A DNA stretch of 64,000 bases from Brevibacillus panacihumi (GCF_003710985.1 NZ_RHHT01000038.1:1-64000), one strand, 5' to 3'. Numbered from the stretch's first letter, positions 8,647 through 18,065 are shown. Notes: generated from the letters alone by a model not told the origin. Made by a program: numbers and translations.

Positions 8647-8757
8647 TTGAATTCCCTCCTTCCGATCAGACGTTCTTACTCGCCTATTCAATCGTTCAGT
8701 TCAAAAACTGAGTTACGAGTAGCGGACCGCCTTAGTCAGCGGGCAAAATTGCCACAA
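8647..8757 (-). promoter_or_regulatory. rplS 5' leader, candidate L19 autoregulatory RNA
   Basis: The leader from the predicted start of transcription to ATG 8646 is about 110 bases and contains several small hairpins (GGCAA/TTGCC, then CAGTT/AACTG around TTTG). An L19 leader RNA family is known upstream of rplS in Bacillota, which makes ligand-type autoregulation by L19 plausible. I have not matched the consensus structure. Confidence 0.4.
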
Positions 8758-8762
8758 GAAAT

Positions 8763-8791
8763 ATAGTACCATATGGAAGTGCATTGCACAA
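8763..8791 (-). promoter_or_regulatory. Sigma-A promoter of rplS
   Basis: On the minus strand TTGTGC, a 17-base spacer and TACTAT lie in the trmD-rplS gap, about 115 bases upstream of the rplS start. Confidence 0.6.
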
Positions 8792-8799
8792 GGCGATTC

Positions 8800-9546
8800 T
8801 CACGGTTTGTCCGCCATTTTTTTCTCTTCCTTGATTTCTTGCAGCCATTTTTTCATCTCTGGCGTCAATTCCAGCTTGTCCAAAAGATCAGGCCTGCGTT
8901 CATACGTGCGCCGCAGCGATTCCCGCAGACGCCACTTGTCGATATTGGCGTGGTGGCCGGACAAGAGAATATCCGGCACCTTCCAGCCGCGAAATTCCGC
9001 CGGCCTGGTGTAGTGCGGATACTCCAGCAATCCAGTGGAAAAGGAGTCCTCCACCGCAGACGTCTGATTCCCCAACGCGCCCGGCTGCAGACGCACCACA
9101 CTGTCGGCAATTACCATCGCGCCCAGCTCTCCGCCAGTCAGAACGTAATCACCGATCGAGATCTCATCTGTCACAAGATGCTCGCGAATGCGTTCATCGT
9201 AGCCTTCGTAATGGCCGCAGATCAGGATCAGATGCTCTTCTTTGGCGAGTTCCTCCGCCAGCTTTTGATTGTACGGCACGCCCTGCGGACACAGGAGGAT
9301 CACACGCGGCTTGCTGTCCGTCGTCACAGCTTCTACAGCACGAAAGAGCGGCTCCGGCTTCAACACCATGCCACCGCCGCCGCCATAAGGCGTATCGTCC
9401 ACGGTTCCGTGCTTGCTTTCCGAGTAATTGCGGAAGTTGATCACTTCGAACTGGACGATGCCTTTTTCCTGCGCCTTGCCCAGAATGCTGCTCGACAAAA
9501 CGCCGGGAAACATCTCCGGAAACAGTGTGAGGATATCAATACGCAA
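8800..9546 (-). CDS. trmD: tRNA (guanine-N1-)-methyltransferase TrmD
   Basis: TrmD methylates G37 next to the anticodon using S-adenosylmethionine and prevents +1 frameshifting. The 248-residue product has the knotted SPOUT fold signatures: [15 protein letters not shown] (residues 54-68), [12 protein letters not shown] (109-120) and DYVLTGGE (133-140). The start is TTG at 9546, with GGAGGGG 7 bases upstream. It follows rimM by 12 bases and is probably co-transcribed with rpsP and rimM. Confidence 0.97.
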   Translation of the reverse strand: MRIDILTLFPEMFPGVLSSSILGKAQEKGIVQFEVINFRNYSESKHGTVDDTPYGGGGGMVLKPEPLFRAVEAVTTDSKPRVILLCPQGVPYNQKLAEELAKEEHLILICGHYEGYDERIREHLVTDEISIGDYVLTGGELGAMVIADSVVRLQPGALGNQTSAVEDSFSTGLLEYPHYTRPAEFRGWKVPDILLSGHHANIDKWRLRESLRRTYERRPDLLDKLELTPEMKKWLQEIKEEKKMADKP

Positions 9547-9558
9547 GATGACCCCTCC

Positions 9559-10077
9559 TCACAGCAAGCCTTCCATCAGATGGCAGACGACACGCTTGTT
9601 CGCAATATCGACTTCCTTGATGCAATCATCGATGTAAGGCAGCAAGACCTCTCCGCGATTGCCTTTGACCACCCAGACGTCATTGGCCCCTGTCTGGAGG
9701 ACCTCAGTGATGGTCCCAAGCTCTTCTCCCTCATCCGTGACCACTTCACAGCCGATCAGTTCGTGAATGTAGAACTCATCCTCTTCCAGCTCCATCAGGT
9801 CGGATTCCGGCACCTTCAATTCGCCACCCTTGTACTTCTCGATGTCATTAATGTGACCGTATCCCTGGAAGCTGATGATCTCGAAATCCTTATGGGCACG
9901 CCGCGAAGCAACCTTGAGCTTCAATGGCTGGTCGAGCAAAGAATGAAACAGATACAGCTCGCTTCCTTTGCGAAAGCGTTCATCGGGAAAATCGCTGGTC
10001 GAGATCACACGCACTTCTCCGCGCAAGCCATGCGTGTTCACCAGCTTCCCTACTGTAAAAAAACGCTCCTGGGTCAA
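9559..10077 (-). CDS. rimM: 16S rRNA processing protein RimM
   Basis: RimM helps mature the 30S subunit head by binding S19. The 172-residue protein shows the N-terminal RimM beta-barrel (FFTVGKLVNTHGLRGEVRV near residue 6) and a C-terminal PRC barrel (IHELIGCEVVTDEGEELG and DVWVVKGNRGEVLLPYI). The start is TTG at 10077, preceded by GGAGGG at 6 bases. It sits between ylqD and trmD, as in Bacillus. Confidence 0.96.
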   Translation of the reverse strand: MTQERFFTVGKLVNTHGLRGEVRVISTSDFPDERFRKGSELYLFHSLLDQPLKLKVASRRAHKDFEIISFQGYGHINDIEKYKGGELKVPESDLMELEEDEFYIHELIGCEVVTDEGEELGTITEVLQTGANDVWVVKGNRGEVLLPYIDDCIKEVDIANKRVVCHLMEGLL

Positions 10078-10113
10078 ATGATACCCTCCTCTATAGGTGG
10101 CTGAGCAAGTTCA

Positions 10114-10524
10114 TCAACTCCGTTGCCGGATTTCATGCACTCGCCCGTCTTTTATCAGGATTTCCGTTCCAGCCATGATATCATCCCATACGTCTCCCAC
10201 CTGGATGGTGACGGGGCTTTGCACGGTCTGATAATCCAGTTCGCTGCCAATGGGCAATTTCTCTGCTTGCAGGAGCTGGTACTGGAGGTTCTCCAGCTTC
10301 TCCTGCCGTTGCCGTTCCTCGCGGGCGATTTTTTCTTGCGCCAGCGAATAGCGTTCCGCCGATTTTTTCTTCGCATCGGCAAGAATTTTCTTCGCCTGGA
10401 ATTGCCATCGCTGCCATTCGTCCTTTTGCTGCTGAATCTGCCTTTGGTACTGATCGACCAAAACAGCCCTAGCCGCCTCTGTCATGATGATTTTCACCTG
10501 GACAGAGCGATAAATCGTAAGCAT
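10114..10524 (-). CDS. ylqD: YlqD family protein
   Basis: A 136-residue cytoplasmic protein with a long charged coiled coil (about residues 18-95) between a short N-terminal strand (MLTIYRSVQVKI) and a C-terminal beta region (VTIQVGDVWDDIM..ILIKDGRVHEI). It matches B. subtilis YlqD in position (khpA-ylqD-rimM) and architecture; function unknown. The start ATG 10524 is preferred because GGAAGTGG lies upstream; the longer start adds eight residues without a site. Confidence 0.85.
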   Translation of the reverse strand: MLTIYRSVQVKIIMTEAARAVLVDQYQRQIQQQKDEWQRWQFQAKKILADAKKKSAERYSLAQEKIAREERQRQEKLENLQYQLLQAEKLPIGSELDYQTVQSPVTIQVGDVWDDIMAGTEILIKDGRVHEIRQRS

Positions 10525-10573
10525 GCTTGCCACTTCCTTTCGACGCAAGAAAGATCGATCCGCTTTATCATCG

Positions 10574-10606
10574 AAAAAAAAGACTGGGAAGCTCCCAGCC
10601 TTTTCT
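10574..10606 (-). terminator. Hairpin terminator between khpA and ylqD
   Basis: On the minus strand GGCTGGGA and TCCCAGTC pair across GCT and are followed by eight T residues. The khpA stop codon lies at its base. Being inside the block, it likely acts as a partial terminator. Confidence 0.8.
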
Positions 10607-10836
10607 CAGACAATCTCAACCGTGACGCGCTTGTCCGTATCGACGGAAGCAGCCATCACGACGGTGCGCAGGGCCTTGGCAATACGTCCCTGTTTGCCGA
10701 TAATTTTCCCCATATCATCAGGATGTACCGACAACTCATACACGAGCGTACGCTCTTTGTCCACTGCATTCACACGAACCTCATGCGGATGATCGACGAG
10801 AGCCTTTGCGATCGTTTCGACCAGTGCTTTCATCAT
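10606..10836 (-). CDS. khpA: RNA-binding KH protein KhpA (YlqC)
   Basis: This 76-residue single KH domain protein has the GxxG RNA-binding loop in KIIGKQGR (residues 44-51). In other Bacillota KhpA pairs with KhpB/Jag and affects RNA levels and cell elongation. It lies directly downstream of rpsP, in the conserved rpsP-khpA-ylqD-rimM-trmD order. GGAGGTCTG precedes tandem ATG codons; the first is given. Confidence 0.95.
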   Translation of the reverse strand: MMKALVETIAKALVDHPHEVRVNAVDKERTLVYELSVHPDDMGKIIGKQGRIAKALRTVVMAASVDTDKRVTVEIV

Positions 10837-10856
10837 CAGACCTCCAGATGATCGGC

Positions 10857-11129
10857 TTATTTGCCGTATTTGGTTTCGTGTACTTTTGCCATTACGCCTT
10901 CTTTGGAGAGCAGGTTGCGAACTGTGTCAGTCGGAGCTGCACCGTTCAGGATCCATTGTACCGCTTTTTCGGTATCAATGTTCACTACTGCCGGTTGAGC
11001 AACCGGGTTGTAGTACCCAATCTCTTCAATGAAACGGCCATCGCGAGGGGAACGAGAATCAGCTACTACCACACGGTAGAAAGGAGCTCTCTTGGAACCC
11101 ATGCGTTTCAGACGGATTTTTACTGCCAT
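10857..11129 (-). CDS. rpsP: Ribosomal protein bS16
   Basis: S16 stabilises the 30S body. The 90-residue protein begins [21 protein letters not shown], split here as [13 protein letters not shown] and [17 protein letters not shown], both strong family signatures, and ends with the usual basic tail. AGGAGGTG lies upstream. It leads the rpsP-khpA-ylqD-rimM-trmD group and follows ffh. Confidence 0.98.
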   Translation of the reverse strand: MAVKIRLKRMGSKRAPFYRVVVADSRSPRDGRFIEEIGYYNPVAQPAVVNIDTEKAVQWILNGAAPTDTVRNLLSKEGVMAKVHETKYGK

Positions 11130-11196
11130 GTTGTTTCACCTCCTGTATGGATCAACGCAATACTCAATTGCGTTGGTGCTGCTATATCTGAACCAT

Positions 11197-11224
11197 CGCG
11201 CCTCTGACCGCAGTCAGCGGCGCG
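11197..11224 (-). other. GC-rich hairpin in the ffh-rpsP gap
   Basis: CGCGCC-T-CTGAC and GTCAG-CGGCGCG pair closely across CGCA. There is no U-tract, so this is more likely an RNA stability or processing hairpin than a terminator. It lies just after the ffh stop. Confidence 0.5.
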
Positions 11225-11239
11225 AAGAGATCATGCAAG

Positions 11240-12655
11240 TTACTTGAATGGGGGCTTGAAATTGAACGGGAAGTTCATGCCTCCTGGATTGCCGCCCTTG
11301 CCTTTGCCCATGAACGGAAGTCCCATGCCGCCTTTTTTCTTGGACTTCTTCATCATCTTCTCAGCGGTGCCGGAGAACTGCTTCATCATTTTCTTCATAT
11401 CATCGAATTGCTTGATGAACCGGTTCACTTCCTGAATGCTGGTGCCGCTTCCTGCCGCAATGCGCTTGCGTCGGCTGGCGTTGAGCAGATCAGGGTTGGC
11501 TCGCTCCGCTTTCGTCATGGATTTGGCGATCGCTTCTACGCGGGCAATTTGCTTTTCGTCCACGTTCATTTTGCCCTTCATCTTGTTCATTCCAGGCAGC
11601 ATGCCGAGAATGTCCTCAAAAGGTCCCATATTGCGAAGCTGCTGCATGGAGTCAAGGAACATGTCAAAGGTGAACTCACCTTGACGCATCTGACGCTCCA
11701 TGTCGCGCGCCTTCTCTTCATCGACGTTGGCTTGCGCCTTTTCGATCAGGCTGAGCACATCGCCCATGCCGAGAATCCGGGATGCCATGCGATCCGGGTG
11801 GAACGCTTCGAGCGCGTCCATTTTCTCGCCCATCGCAGCGAACTTGATCGGCTTGCCTGTGACGGCCTTGACGGAGAGTGCCGCACCGCCGCGCGTGTCG
11901 CCATCCAGCTTGGTCAGAACGACACCTGTCAGCTCCAGCTGGCTATTGAAGCTCTCTGCCACATTGACCGCATCTTGACCGGTCATGGCATCGACGACGA
12001 GCAAAATCTCATCGGGCTTGGCTACCTCGCGAACCTGTTTCAGCTCTTCCATCAGCGCTTCGTCGATGTGCAGGCGACCTGCCGTATCGATCAGGACCAC
12101 GTCGAGGTTGTTTGCTTTGGCATGCTCGATAGCTTGCCGTGCAATCTCTACGGGACTAACCTGATCACCGAGTGCGAAGACGGGGATGTTCAGTTGTTCA
12201 CCCAAAACCTGCAATTGCTTGATCGCTGCCGGACGGTAAATATCGCCTGCTACCATCAACGGCTTACGGTTTTGTTTGGTCAGATACTTGGCGAGCTTCC
12301 CTGTCGTAGTCGTCTTACCCGCACCCTGCAAACCTGCCATCATGATGACAGTAGGGGGACGGTGAGACATCGTCAGTTGGGCTACATTGCCGCCCATCAG
12401 CTCAACCAGCTCTTCGTTGACGATCTTGATGACCATCTGGCCAGGCGTCAGGCTTTTCATGACTTCCTGCCCGACTGCGCGTTCCTTGACGCGAGCCACG
12501 AAGTCTTTTACCACTTTAAAGTTTACGTCTGCTTCCAACAGGGCCAGGCGAACTTCACGCATCGCTTCATTGACGATCGTCTCGTCAATCTTGCCTCTGC
12601 CTCGCAGCTTGTCAAACGCGTTCTGCAGCCGATTGGCCAAGCTCTCAAACGCCAT
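11240..12655 (-). CDS. ffh: Signal recognition particle protein Ffh
   Basis: Ffh binds signal peptides and SRP RNA and delivers ribosomes to FtsY at the membrane. The 471-residue protein has the N domain (1-90), the G domain with P-loop GLQGAGKTTTT (108-118), DTAGR and TKLDGD motifs, and a methionine-rich M domain ending in a Gly/Met/Lys tail (GKGKGGNPGGMNFPF). The start has AGGAGG upstream. It lies ten bases from ylxM, the conserved partner gene. Confidence 0.98.
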   Translation of the reverse strand: MAFESLANRLQNAFDKLRGRGKIDETIVNEAMREVRLALLEADVNFKVVKDFVARVKERAVGQEVMKSLTPGQMVIKIVNEELVELMGGNVAQLTMSHRPPTVIMMAGLQGAGKTTTTGKLAKYLTKQNRKPLMVAGDIYRPAAIKQLQVLGEQLNIPVFALGDQVSPVEIARQAIEHAKANNLDVVLIDTAGRLHIDEALMEELKQVREVAKPDEILLVVDAMTGQDAVNVAESFNSQLELTGVVLTKLDGDTRGGAALSVKAVTGKPIKFAAMGEKMDALEAFHPDRMASRILGMGDVLSLIEKAQANVDEEKARDMERQMRQGEFTFDMFLDSMQQLRNMGPFEDILGMLPGMNKMKGKMNVDEKQIARVEAIAKSMTKAERANPDLLNASRRKRIAAGSGTSIQEVNRFIKQFDDMKKMMKQFSGTAEKMMKKSKKKGGMGLPFMGKGKGGNPGGMNFPFNFKPPFK

Positions 12656-12665
12656 GCGAGCCCTC

Positions 12666-13004
12666 CTAATCCATCTCTGACAGTTGGTGGAGCAAAGTGT
12701 TCAGTTCCTCTCTTGCCGCCTTGTCCGCCAACCCCTGGACCAGCTCATTCATGCGGTTCAGCACGTTCATGCGCTGTTCATGCTTCCAAGCGAGTCGCAG
12801 CTTCTCATCGTATTCGAAAAGTTGCTTTTCAGCCCGCTTGATATGGTCATAAACGGCTTGACGGCTCACCTCATGCATTTCGGCAATTTCGCCGAGCGAC
12901 AAATCATCCAGATAGTACAATTCCAGATATTCGCGCTGCTTTCCTTTCAGCAAGGGAGCGTAAAAGTCAAACAAGAGATTGACTTGATTGGTCTTCTCGA
13001 GCAT
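12666..13004 (-). CDS. ylxM: SRP-associated DNA-binding protein YlxM
   Basis: A 112-residue sigma-factor-region-4-like helix-turn-helix protein ([23 protein letters not shown] near residues 35-57) with a coiled C-terminal half. Family members modulate SRP activity in streptococci, and the gene is almost always next to ffh. ATG 13004 is chosen since AAAGGA lies 9 bases upstream; the TTG three codons earlier overlaps the site. Confidence 0.92.
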   Translation of the reverse strand: MLEKTNQVNLLFDFYAPLLKGKQREYLELYYLDDLSLGEIAEMHEVSRQAVYDHIKRAEKQLFEYDEKLRLAWKHEQRMNVLNRMNELVQGLADKAAREELNTLLHQLSEMD

Positions 13005-13154
13005 CGTAACCAATCCTTTGCTATGAGGTACTCGACTCCAATCTGTAAAGACATTTTCTTTACAGCACGTAGTTTATAGTACCCAATTCCCCACCTAGTG
13101 TCAAGCATTTTTATTGACATATGAATTTCTCTTCATCGAGTCAACGGATTCAAG

Positions 13155-14162
13155 CTATCCTTGGGTGTTTTCCGCTTCAGTCTCTTGTTGAATCAAGCCT
13201 GCAAACAAGGCGTGGACGAACTGTTCCGGATCAAACGGCTGCAGGTCATCCATTTTCTCGCCGAGCCCTACGTACTTCACCGGAATGTTCAATTCGTTGC
13301 GAATGGCGATCACGATGCCGCCTTTTGCCGTCCCGTCCAGCTTGGTCAGCACAATTCCGGTCACGCCAGCCGATTCTCCAAACGTCTTCGCCTGGGATAG
13401 CGCATTTTGTCCCGTGGTCGCATCCAGTACGAGCAACACTTCATGCGGCGCGCCAGGAAGCTCCCGGGCGAGCACGCGGTGAACCTTCGCCAGCTCCTCC
13501 ATCAGATTGACCTTGTTTTGCAGGCGGCCTGCCGTATCACACAGCAAGACATCCACATTGCGCGACTTCGCCGCCTGGACCGCGTCGTAGATCACGGCGG
13601 CGGGATCAGAGCCTTGCTGTTGCTTGATCACTTCCACACCGACGCGATCCCCCCAGACTTCCAACTGCTCAATAGCTGCAGCACGGAAGGTGTCGCCTGC
13701 TGCCAGCAGCACTTTTTTCCCTTGCTGTTTGAACATATGCGCCATCTTCCCGATGGTGGTCGTTTTGCCGACGCCGTTTACCCCTACGAACAAGATGACG
13801 TTCAGGCGCCCATCCTCTACATTCAATGCAGTGTCCGCTGCCTCGTCGTTTTTCAGCAGGGCGACCAGCTTTTCCGAAAGTATCGGCTGCAGGTCAATCG
13901 CATTCTCAATCTTGTGTTTGCGCACTTCTCCGCGAAGATCGTCGATCAGCTCCATCACCGTATTGACGCCGACATCGGAGGTGATCAGGATTTCTTCCAG
14001 CTCGTCAAAAAAGTCATCGTCAATCTTTTTATAGCGGCGGACGAGGTCCTCTACCTTTTCTACCAGCAAATCTCTGGTTTTGGCGAGTCCATCGGTAAAC
14101 TTCTGGGTAACCTCTTCCGACTTTTGCACAATCGCGTCGCGAAGGCGTTTGAAAAAGCTCAT
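13155..14162 (-). CDS. ftsY: SRP receptor FtsY
   Basis: FtsY is the membrane-associated SRP receptor GTPase. The protein of about 335 residues has a short basic N-terminal amphipathic stretch (MSFFKRLRDAIVQKSEE), lacking the long acidic A domain of enterobacteria, as in Bacillus. Then come the N domain and the G domain with GVNGVGKTTT, DTAGRLQNK and TKLDGTAKGG. ATG 14162 is favoured because GGAAG lies 6 bases upstream. It follows smc by about 36 bases. Confidence 0.97.
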   Translation of the reverse strand: MSFFKRLRDAIVQKSEEVTQKFTDGLAKTRDLLVEKVEDLVRRYKKIDDDFFDELEEILITSDVGVNTVMELIDDLRGEVRKHKIENAIDLQPILSEKLVALLKNDEAADTALNVEDGRLNVILFVGVNGVGKTTTIGKMAHMFKQQGKKVLLAAGDTFRAAAIEQLEVWGDRVGVEVIKQQQGSDPAAVIYDAVQAAKSRNVDVLLCDTAGRLQNKVNLMEELAKVHRVLARELPGAPHEVLLVLDATTGQNALSQAKTFGESAGVTGIVLTKLDGTAKGGIVIAIRNELNIPVKYVGLGEKMDDLQPFDPEQFVHALFAGLIQQETEAENTQG

Positions 14163-14198
14163 CTTCATCTTCCTTTAATTGGTAAATTTGCACAGATC

Positions 14199-17100
14199 TT
14201 ACGAAGCGGACTCGATGAACTTGCTGCTCTCCTCCAGTTTAACGGAAACCAGCTTGGAGACGCCACCCTCCTGCATCGTAATGCCGTACAGCACATCTGC
14301 GCTCTCCATCGTTCCTTTGCGGTGGGTCACGCAGATAAACTGTGTCTGGCTGCTGAATTGGTGCATGTACTCGGCGAAGCGGTTGACGTTGGCTTCGTCC
14401 AAAGCGGCTTCTACCTCGTCCAACACGCAGAAAGGAACGGGCTTGACCCGCAGTATCGCAAATAGCAACGCCATGGCGGTCAGGGCACGCTCCCCGCCGG
14501 ACAGCAGGGCGAGATTTTGCAGCTTTTTGCCTGGCGGCTGGGCGACAATATCGATCCCTGTCTCCAGCAGATTCTCCGGGTTGGAGAGCAACAGATCAGC
14601 CCGGCCTCCACCGAACAATGCGACAAAAACATCGCGGAACTGCTCCTGGATGGCATCGAAGGTCTCCTTAAATCGTCTGGACATCTCCGTATCCATTTCC
14701 AAAATGACCTGATAAAGCATGTCCTTGGCTTCGTTCAAATCCGCTTCCTGCGTGCTTAAAAACTGCTGCCGCTCATACAAGCGCTCGTATTCTTCAATCG
14801 CGCCCAGATTCACCGTACCCAGAGCCGCAATCTCTTTTTTCAGGCGGTTGACGATTTGCGTCTCTTCCGCGATCTCACCGCGCGGCGGATACTTCATCTT
14901 CGCCAGATCGTAGCTCATTTCGTATTCTTCCGAGAGTTTGTTCAACAGGTGGTCCAATTCTACCTCGCTGCGGTTTACCTTGACTTCTTCCTGATGCAGC
15001 TTGTCTTCCAGGGACTTGACCGCTTTGCGGATCTCTTTGACTTCCTGCTCCAACTGCTCCTGCCGATGGAAAAGAGTAGCCCGCTCGTTGCGCCGCTCCT
15101 GGATCAGTCCTGCTACCCGGTCTTTATCCTGGCGAAGCTCGGCGATGGTCTCATCCAGCTTGCTTCCCGAGGATTCATTGGTCTCTTCCAGCTCGTCCAG
15201 CGAGGCAAGTGTGGCATTCTGCTCGTCCCATTCTTTTTGCAGGGAGATTTTCTGCTCCAGCAGCCGTTCTGTCTGCTCCTGGCGGGATTGGTACTCCTGT
15301 CTCACCTGCGCATCCAATACCTTCAGGCTGGTGATCTTCTGGTTGATCTCTTCCTTGGATTCGAGCTGCTCCTGACGCTTGGCTTCCGCTGCGGCAATCT
15401 GCTCCGTGAGTTCTTTTTCCTCTGCCACAAGCTTCGCCAGCTTTTCCTCCGTAGCCTGCTGTTTGACAAGCGCTTCCTCGCGCTCGCGCTGATAGCCGTC
15501 GATTTCCTGCTCGACCAGCTTGGCCCTCTCCCCAATGGATTTTCCTTCTGATTCCACTTGCTGCAGCAGTCCCTTGACTTCCTGCTCCTTCAAACGCAGC
15601 GCTTCTCCCTGGCTGCGAAGCGACTCCTGCTCCTGCTCCCTTAGCCGCTGTTGCTGTGCCAGTTGTTCCATAAGGCTAGTATGCCCAGAAATTGCCTGAT
15701 CGATCTGCCCCATTTGCGCTTCCAGCTCTTCCACCTGGCGATTGCGCCCGAGCAAATTGGTCGTATTCTTCTTCAGCGCCCCACCCGTCATGGAACCGCC
15801 TGCGTTGACGATATCCCCTTCGAGGGTCACAACCCGATAGCGATAGCCCAAGGTGCGTGCGACCTGGTTCGCCTGCTCCAGCGTTTGGGTGACGATGACA
15901 TTGCCCAGCAGCGATTCAAAAATCGGACGATACGTTGCTTCGAAGCTGACCAGCTCGCTCGCGATGCCGACGACCCCGGCTTCTTTCTCCAGGCGGCGCT
16001 TGTCCTCTGCCTGTATACTGCGTGAACGGATGACATCAAGCGGAAGGAAGGTAGCCCGTCCGGCATTGTGCTGCTTCAGGTACGCGATCGCTGCTCGTCC
16101 CGCCGCTTCATTTTCCACAACGACATTCTGCAGCGCGCCGCCGAGTGCCACTTCCACTGCGGTTTCCACCTGCTGCGGCACGACGACTAGCTCAGCCACG
16201 GCACCGTGAATCCCGGAAAAGCCGCGTTCACGAGCTTTCAGGATTTCTTTGACACCTTGCTGAAAACCCGCGAACTCCGATTGCATCTCGCGCAGCAAAT
16301 CCAGACGGGACTTGGCGGATTCCCGCTTCTGCTCCAACTGGCGCAGCTCTTTGCGAGCCTGCTCGGATGCAGTCTGTCCCTCGCGCACCTGGTCCATCAG
16401 TTTCTTGTATTTCTCAAGCGTATCCTGGATCGCCTGATCGATTTCACGCAGCTGCTCTTGCAGTTCATTGCGCTTTTCTTGCCGCTGCTGTTCTTCTTGC
16501 TCCAGCCGTTCCTTTTCGACGCGTTGCCGGTCCATGCGGGCTTGGCTGGTCTGCACAAGCTGCTGCTGATGGCGAATGTCGTTGCGCAGGTTGGCCATTT
16601 CATTGAGCTTTTCAAAATAATCGCTTTTCAGCCTCTCCACATCGTCCGTCAAGGATTGGACCATGGCGTAAAACTGGTCCTCTGCCTCCTTCAGCGCGGA
16701 ACGGGCGTCACTCATTTTCTGCTTGGCTTCCTCCGCACGCTTTGTTTCTTCGGCGAGTTCCATCTCCAGAGCATGCTGTTTTTCCGTGATCCGGTGCATG
16801 TGCTCCATCGTCTGCTGGCGGTTGGCACTCAGATTGCGCATCCGCTCGCGCAGAACCTCGCGCTGTCCCTCTACCTTCTCCGCCTCTTCACTGACGGTCA
16901 GCAGCACTTGCTGAAGCTCTTCAATCGACTGATCGATCTGCGACACGTGAAAACGGGCTTGCTCCAGATCGGCCTCCTGCTTCGAGGCTTGAGAAGTCTG
17001 TCCCACAAGCTGCTCTTGCAATTCCTGTACGCGCGCCGAAGCTTCCTCCCATTTTTGGTGGGCCGCTTCGATCTGCTGGACGTACAGCGCCACCTCGTGT

Positions 17101-17771
17101 TCGACCAGCTCGCTATGCAATTCCTGATACGTGCGGGCTGTCCTTGCCTGTTCCTGCAACGGACCGATCTGCTCGGTGATTTCACTTACGATGTCGTGAA
17201 TACGGACCAGGTTCTGCTCCGTGTCCGCCAGTTTTTTCTCGGCCTCGCGCTTGCGGGTTTTGTATTTGACAATCCCAGCTGCCTCTTCAAAGATCCCTCT
17301 GCGGTCCTCGGATTTGGTGCTGAGAATCTCCTCGATCTTTCCTTGCCCGATGATCGAATACGCTTCTTTTCCCAACCCCGTATCCATGAACAGTTCCATG
17401 ATGTCCTTCAAGCGGCAGGCGCGGTTGTTTATGTAATATTCACTATCCCCGGAACGATAGACCCGGCGCGTCACGGATACTTCCGAATACTCCACATCGA
17501 GCGAACGGTCTGTATTGTCCAAGGTTAAGGTAACTTCTGCAAAATTGACCGGCTTGCGTGTATCACTGCCGGCAAATATGATATCTTCCATTTTCGCCCC
17601 GCGCAGGGATTTGGCGCTCTGTTCGCCAAGCACCCAGCGAATCGAATCGGACACATTGCTTTTCCCGCTCCCGTTTGGGCCAACTACAGCCGTAACACCA
17701 GGAACGAATTCCAGCTCTGTCCGATCGGCAAAGGATTTGAACCCTGCCAATTCCAGGCGTTTCAAATACAT
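14199..17771 (-). CDS. smc: Chromosome partition protein SMC
   Basis: SMC forms the condensin ATPase with ScpA/ScpB that compacts and segregates origins. The 1190-residue protein has an N-terminal Walker A (GPNGSGKSN, residues 31-39), a coiled coil to about residue 500, a hinge (about 515-640) with GFSGIHGAVAELV near its start, a second coiled coil, and a C-terminal signature LLSGGERALTAMAL with Walker B CVLDEVEAALDEANV. The start at 17771 (MYLKRLELAGFKSF) has AAGGAGG upstream; a 35-codon in-frame extension is not family-like. Order rnc-smc-ftsY is conserved. Confidence 0.98.
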   Translation of the reverse strand: MYLKRLELAGFKSFADRTELEFVPGVTAVVGPNGSGKSNVSDSIRWVLGEQSAKSLRGAKMEDIIFAGSDTRKPVNFAEVTLTLDNTDRSLDVEYSEVSVTRRVYRSGDSEYYINNRACRLKDIMELFMDTGLGKEAYSIIGQGKIEEILSTKSEDRRGIFEEAAGIVKYKTRKREAEKKLADTEQNLVRIHDIVSEITEQIGPLQEQARTARTYQELHSELVEHEVALYVQQIEAAHQKWEEASARVQELQEQLVGQTSQASKQEADLEQARFHVSQIDQSIEELQQVLLTVSEEAEKVEGQREVLRERMRNLSANRQQTMEHMHRITEKQHALEMELAEETKRAEEAKQKMSDARSALKEAEDQFYAMVQSLTDDVERLKSDYFEKLNEMANLRNDIRHQQQLVQTSQARMDRQRVEKERLEQEEQQRQEKRNELQEQLREIDQAIQDTLEKYKKLMDQVREGQTASEQARKELRQLEQKRESAKSRLDLLREMQSEFAGFQQGVKEILKARERGFSGIHGAVAELVVVPQQVETAVEVALGGALQNVVVENEAAGRAAIAYLKQHNAGRATFLPLDVIRSRSIQAEDKRRLEKEAGVVGIASELVSFEATYRPIFESLLGNVIVTQTLEQANQVARTLGYRYRVVTLEGDIVNAGGSMTGGALKKNTTNLLGRNRQVEELEAQMGQIDQAISGHTSLMEQLAQQQRLREQEQESLRSQGEALRLKEQEVKGLLQQVESEGKSIGERAKLVEQEIDGYQREREEALVKQQATEEKLAKLVAEEKELTEQIAAAEAKRQEQLESKEEINQKITSLKVLDAQVRQEYQSRQEQTERLLEQKISLQKEWDEQNATLASLDELEETNESSGSKLDETIAELRQDKDRVAGLIQERRNERATLFHRQEQLEQEVKEIRKAVKSLEDKLHQEEVKVNRSEVELDHLLNKLSEEYEMSYDLAKMKYPPRGEIAEETQIVNRLKKEIAALGTVNLGAIEEYERLYERQQFLSTQEADLNEAKDMLYQVILEMDTEMSRRFKETFDAIQEQFRDVFVALFGGGRADLLLSNPENLLETGIDIVAQPPGKKLQNLALLSGGERALTAMALLFAILRVKPVPFCVLDEVEAALDEANVNRFAEYMHQFSSQTQFICVTHRKGTMESADVLYGITMQEGGVSKLVSVKLEESSKFIESAS

Positions 17772-17890
17772 ACGGATGGTCCTCCTTCTATCGCAAAAAA
17801 GCTGGCCCCTTCTCATTGGCACGATCCTACTCGTGCAGAAGGGTTCAGGGGATCTCGAATGTTCTTCCGTGAGCATAGAGCCGCATCCCT

Positions 17891-17925
17891 AAAAGAAAGC
17901 CCCTGTATGAACAGGAGCTTCTTTC
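17891..17925 (-). terminator. Second hairpin terminator after rnc
   Basis: On the minus strand AAGCTCCTGT and ACAGGGGCTT pair around TCAT and are followed by TCTTTT. Confidence 0.65.
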
Positions 17926-18017
17926 ACGAAGAAAGCATTCTCTATCAGTTTATCATAGAGGGAGGCAACACGCAGTAGTTTCCCAGTGGTTTGTCGTGAA
18001 TTATTCGGGTTTGAAGC

Positions 18018-18059
18018 AAAAAGCCGTACTCCCCCTTTTCAGAGATCATACGACTTTTT
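18018..18059 (-). terminator. Terminator directly after rnc
   Basis: On the minus strand AAAAAGTCGTA pairs with TACGGCTTTTT, giving a stem that ends in a U-tract 7 bases past the rnc stop. Symmetric A/T ends make it typical of a strong terminator. Confidence 0.65.
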
Positions 18060-18065
18060 GCATCC

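Larger units (their letters stand above)
17772..18065 (-). promoter_or_regulatory. rnc-smc intergenic leader with attenuator-like hairpin
   Basis: This gap of about 290 bases holds two terminator hairpins and, closer to smc, a two-tier stem: AGAAGGG/CCCCTTCT outside and GCACGA/TCGTGC inside (17806-17843). On the minus strand the stem is followed within 9 bases by six T residues and then the smc ribosome site. A weak promoter-like pair (TTGCCT, 16 bases, GATAGA at 17941-17968) lies between the upstream terminators and this stem. Conditional termination ahead of smc is my inference. Confidence 0.4.

Noticed and set aside
8773-10104. 443-codon open frame on the plus strand
   Set aside because: It lies wholly opposite trmD and rimM, which have complete family motifs. 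It has no ribosome site and reads as an Arg/His/Gln-rich mirror of their codons.
11408-12841. 477-codon plus-strand frame
   Set aside because: Antisense to ffh and ylxM; open only because of the codon use of the real genes.
16206-17528. 440-codon plus-strand frame
   Set aside because: Antisense to the smc coiled coil; the Leu-rich appearance comes from reverse-complemented Glu/Lys/Gln codons.
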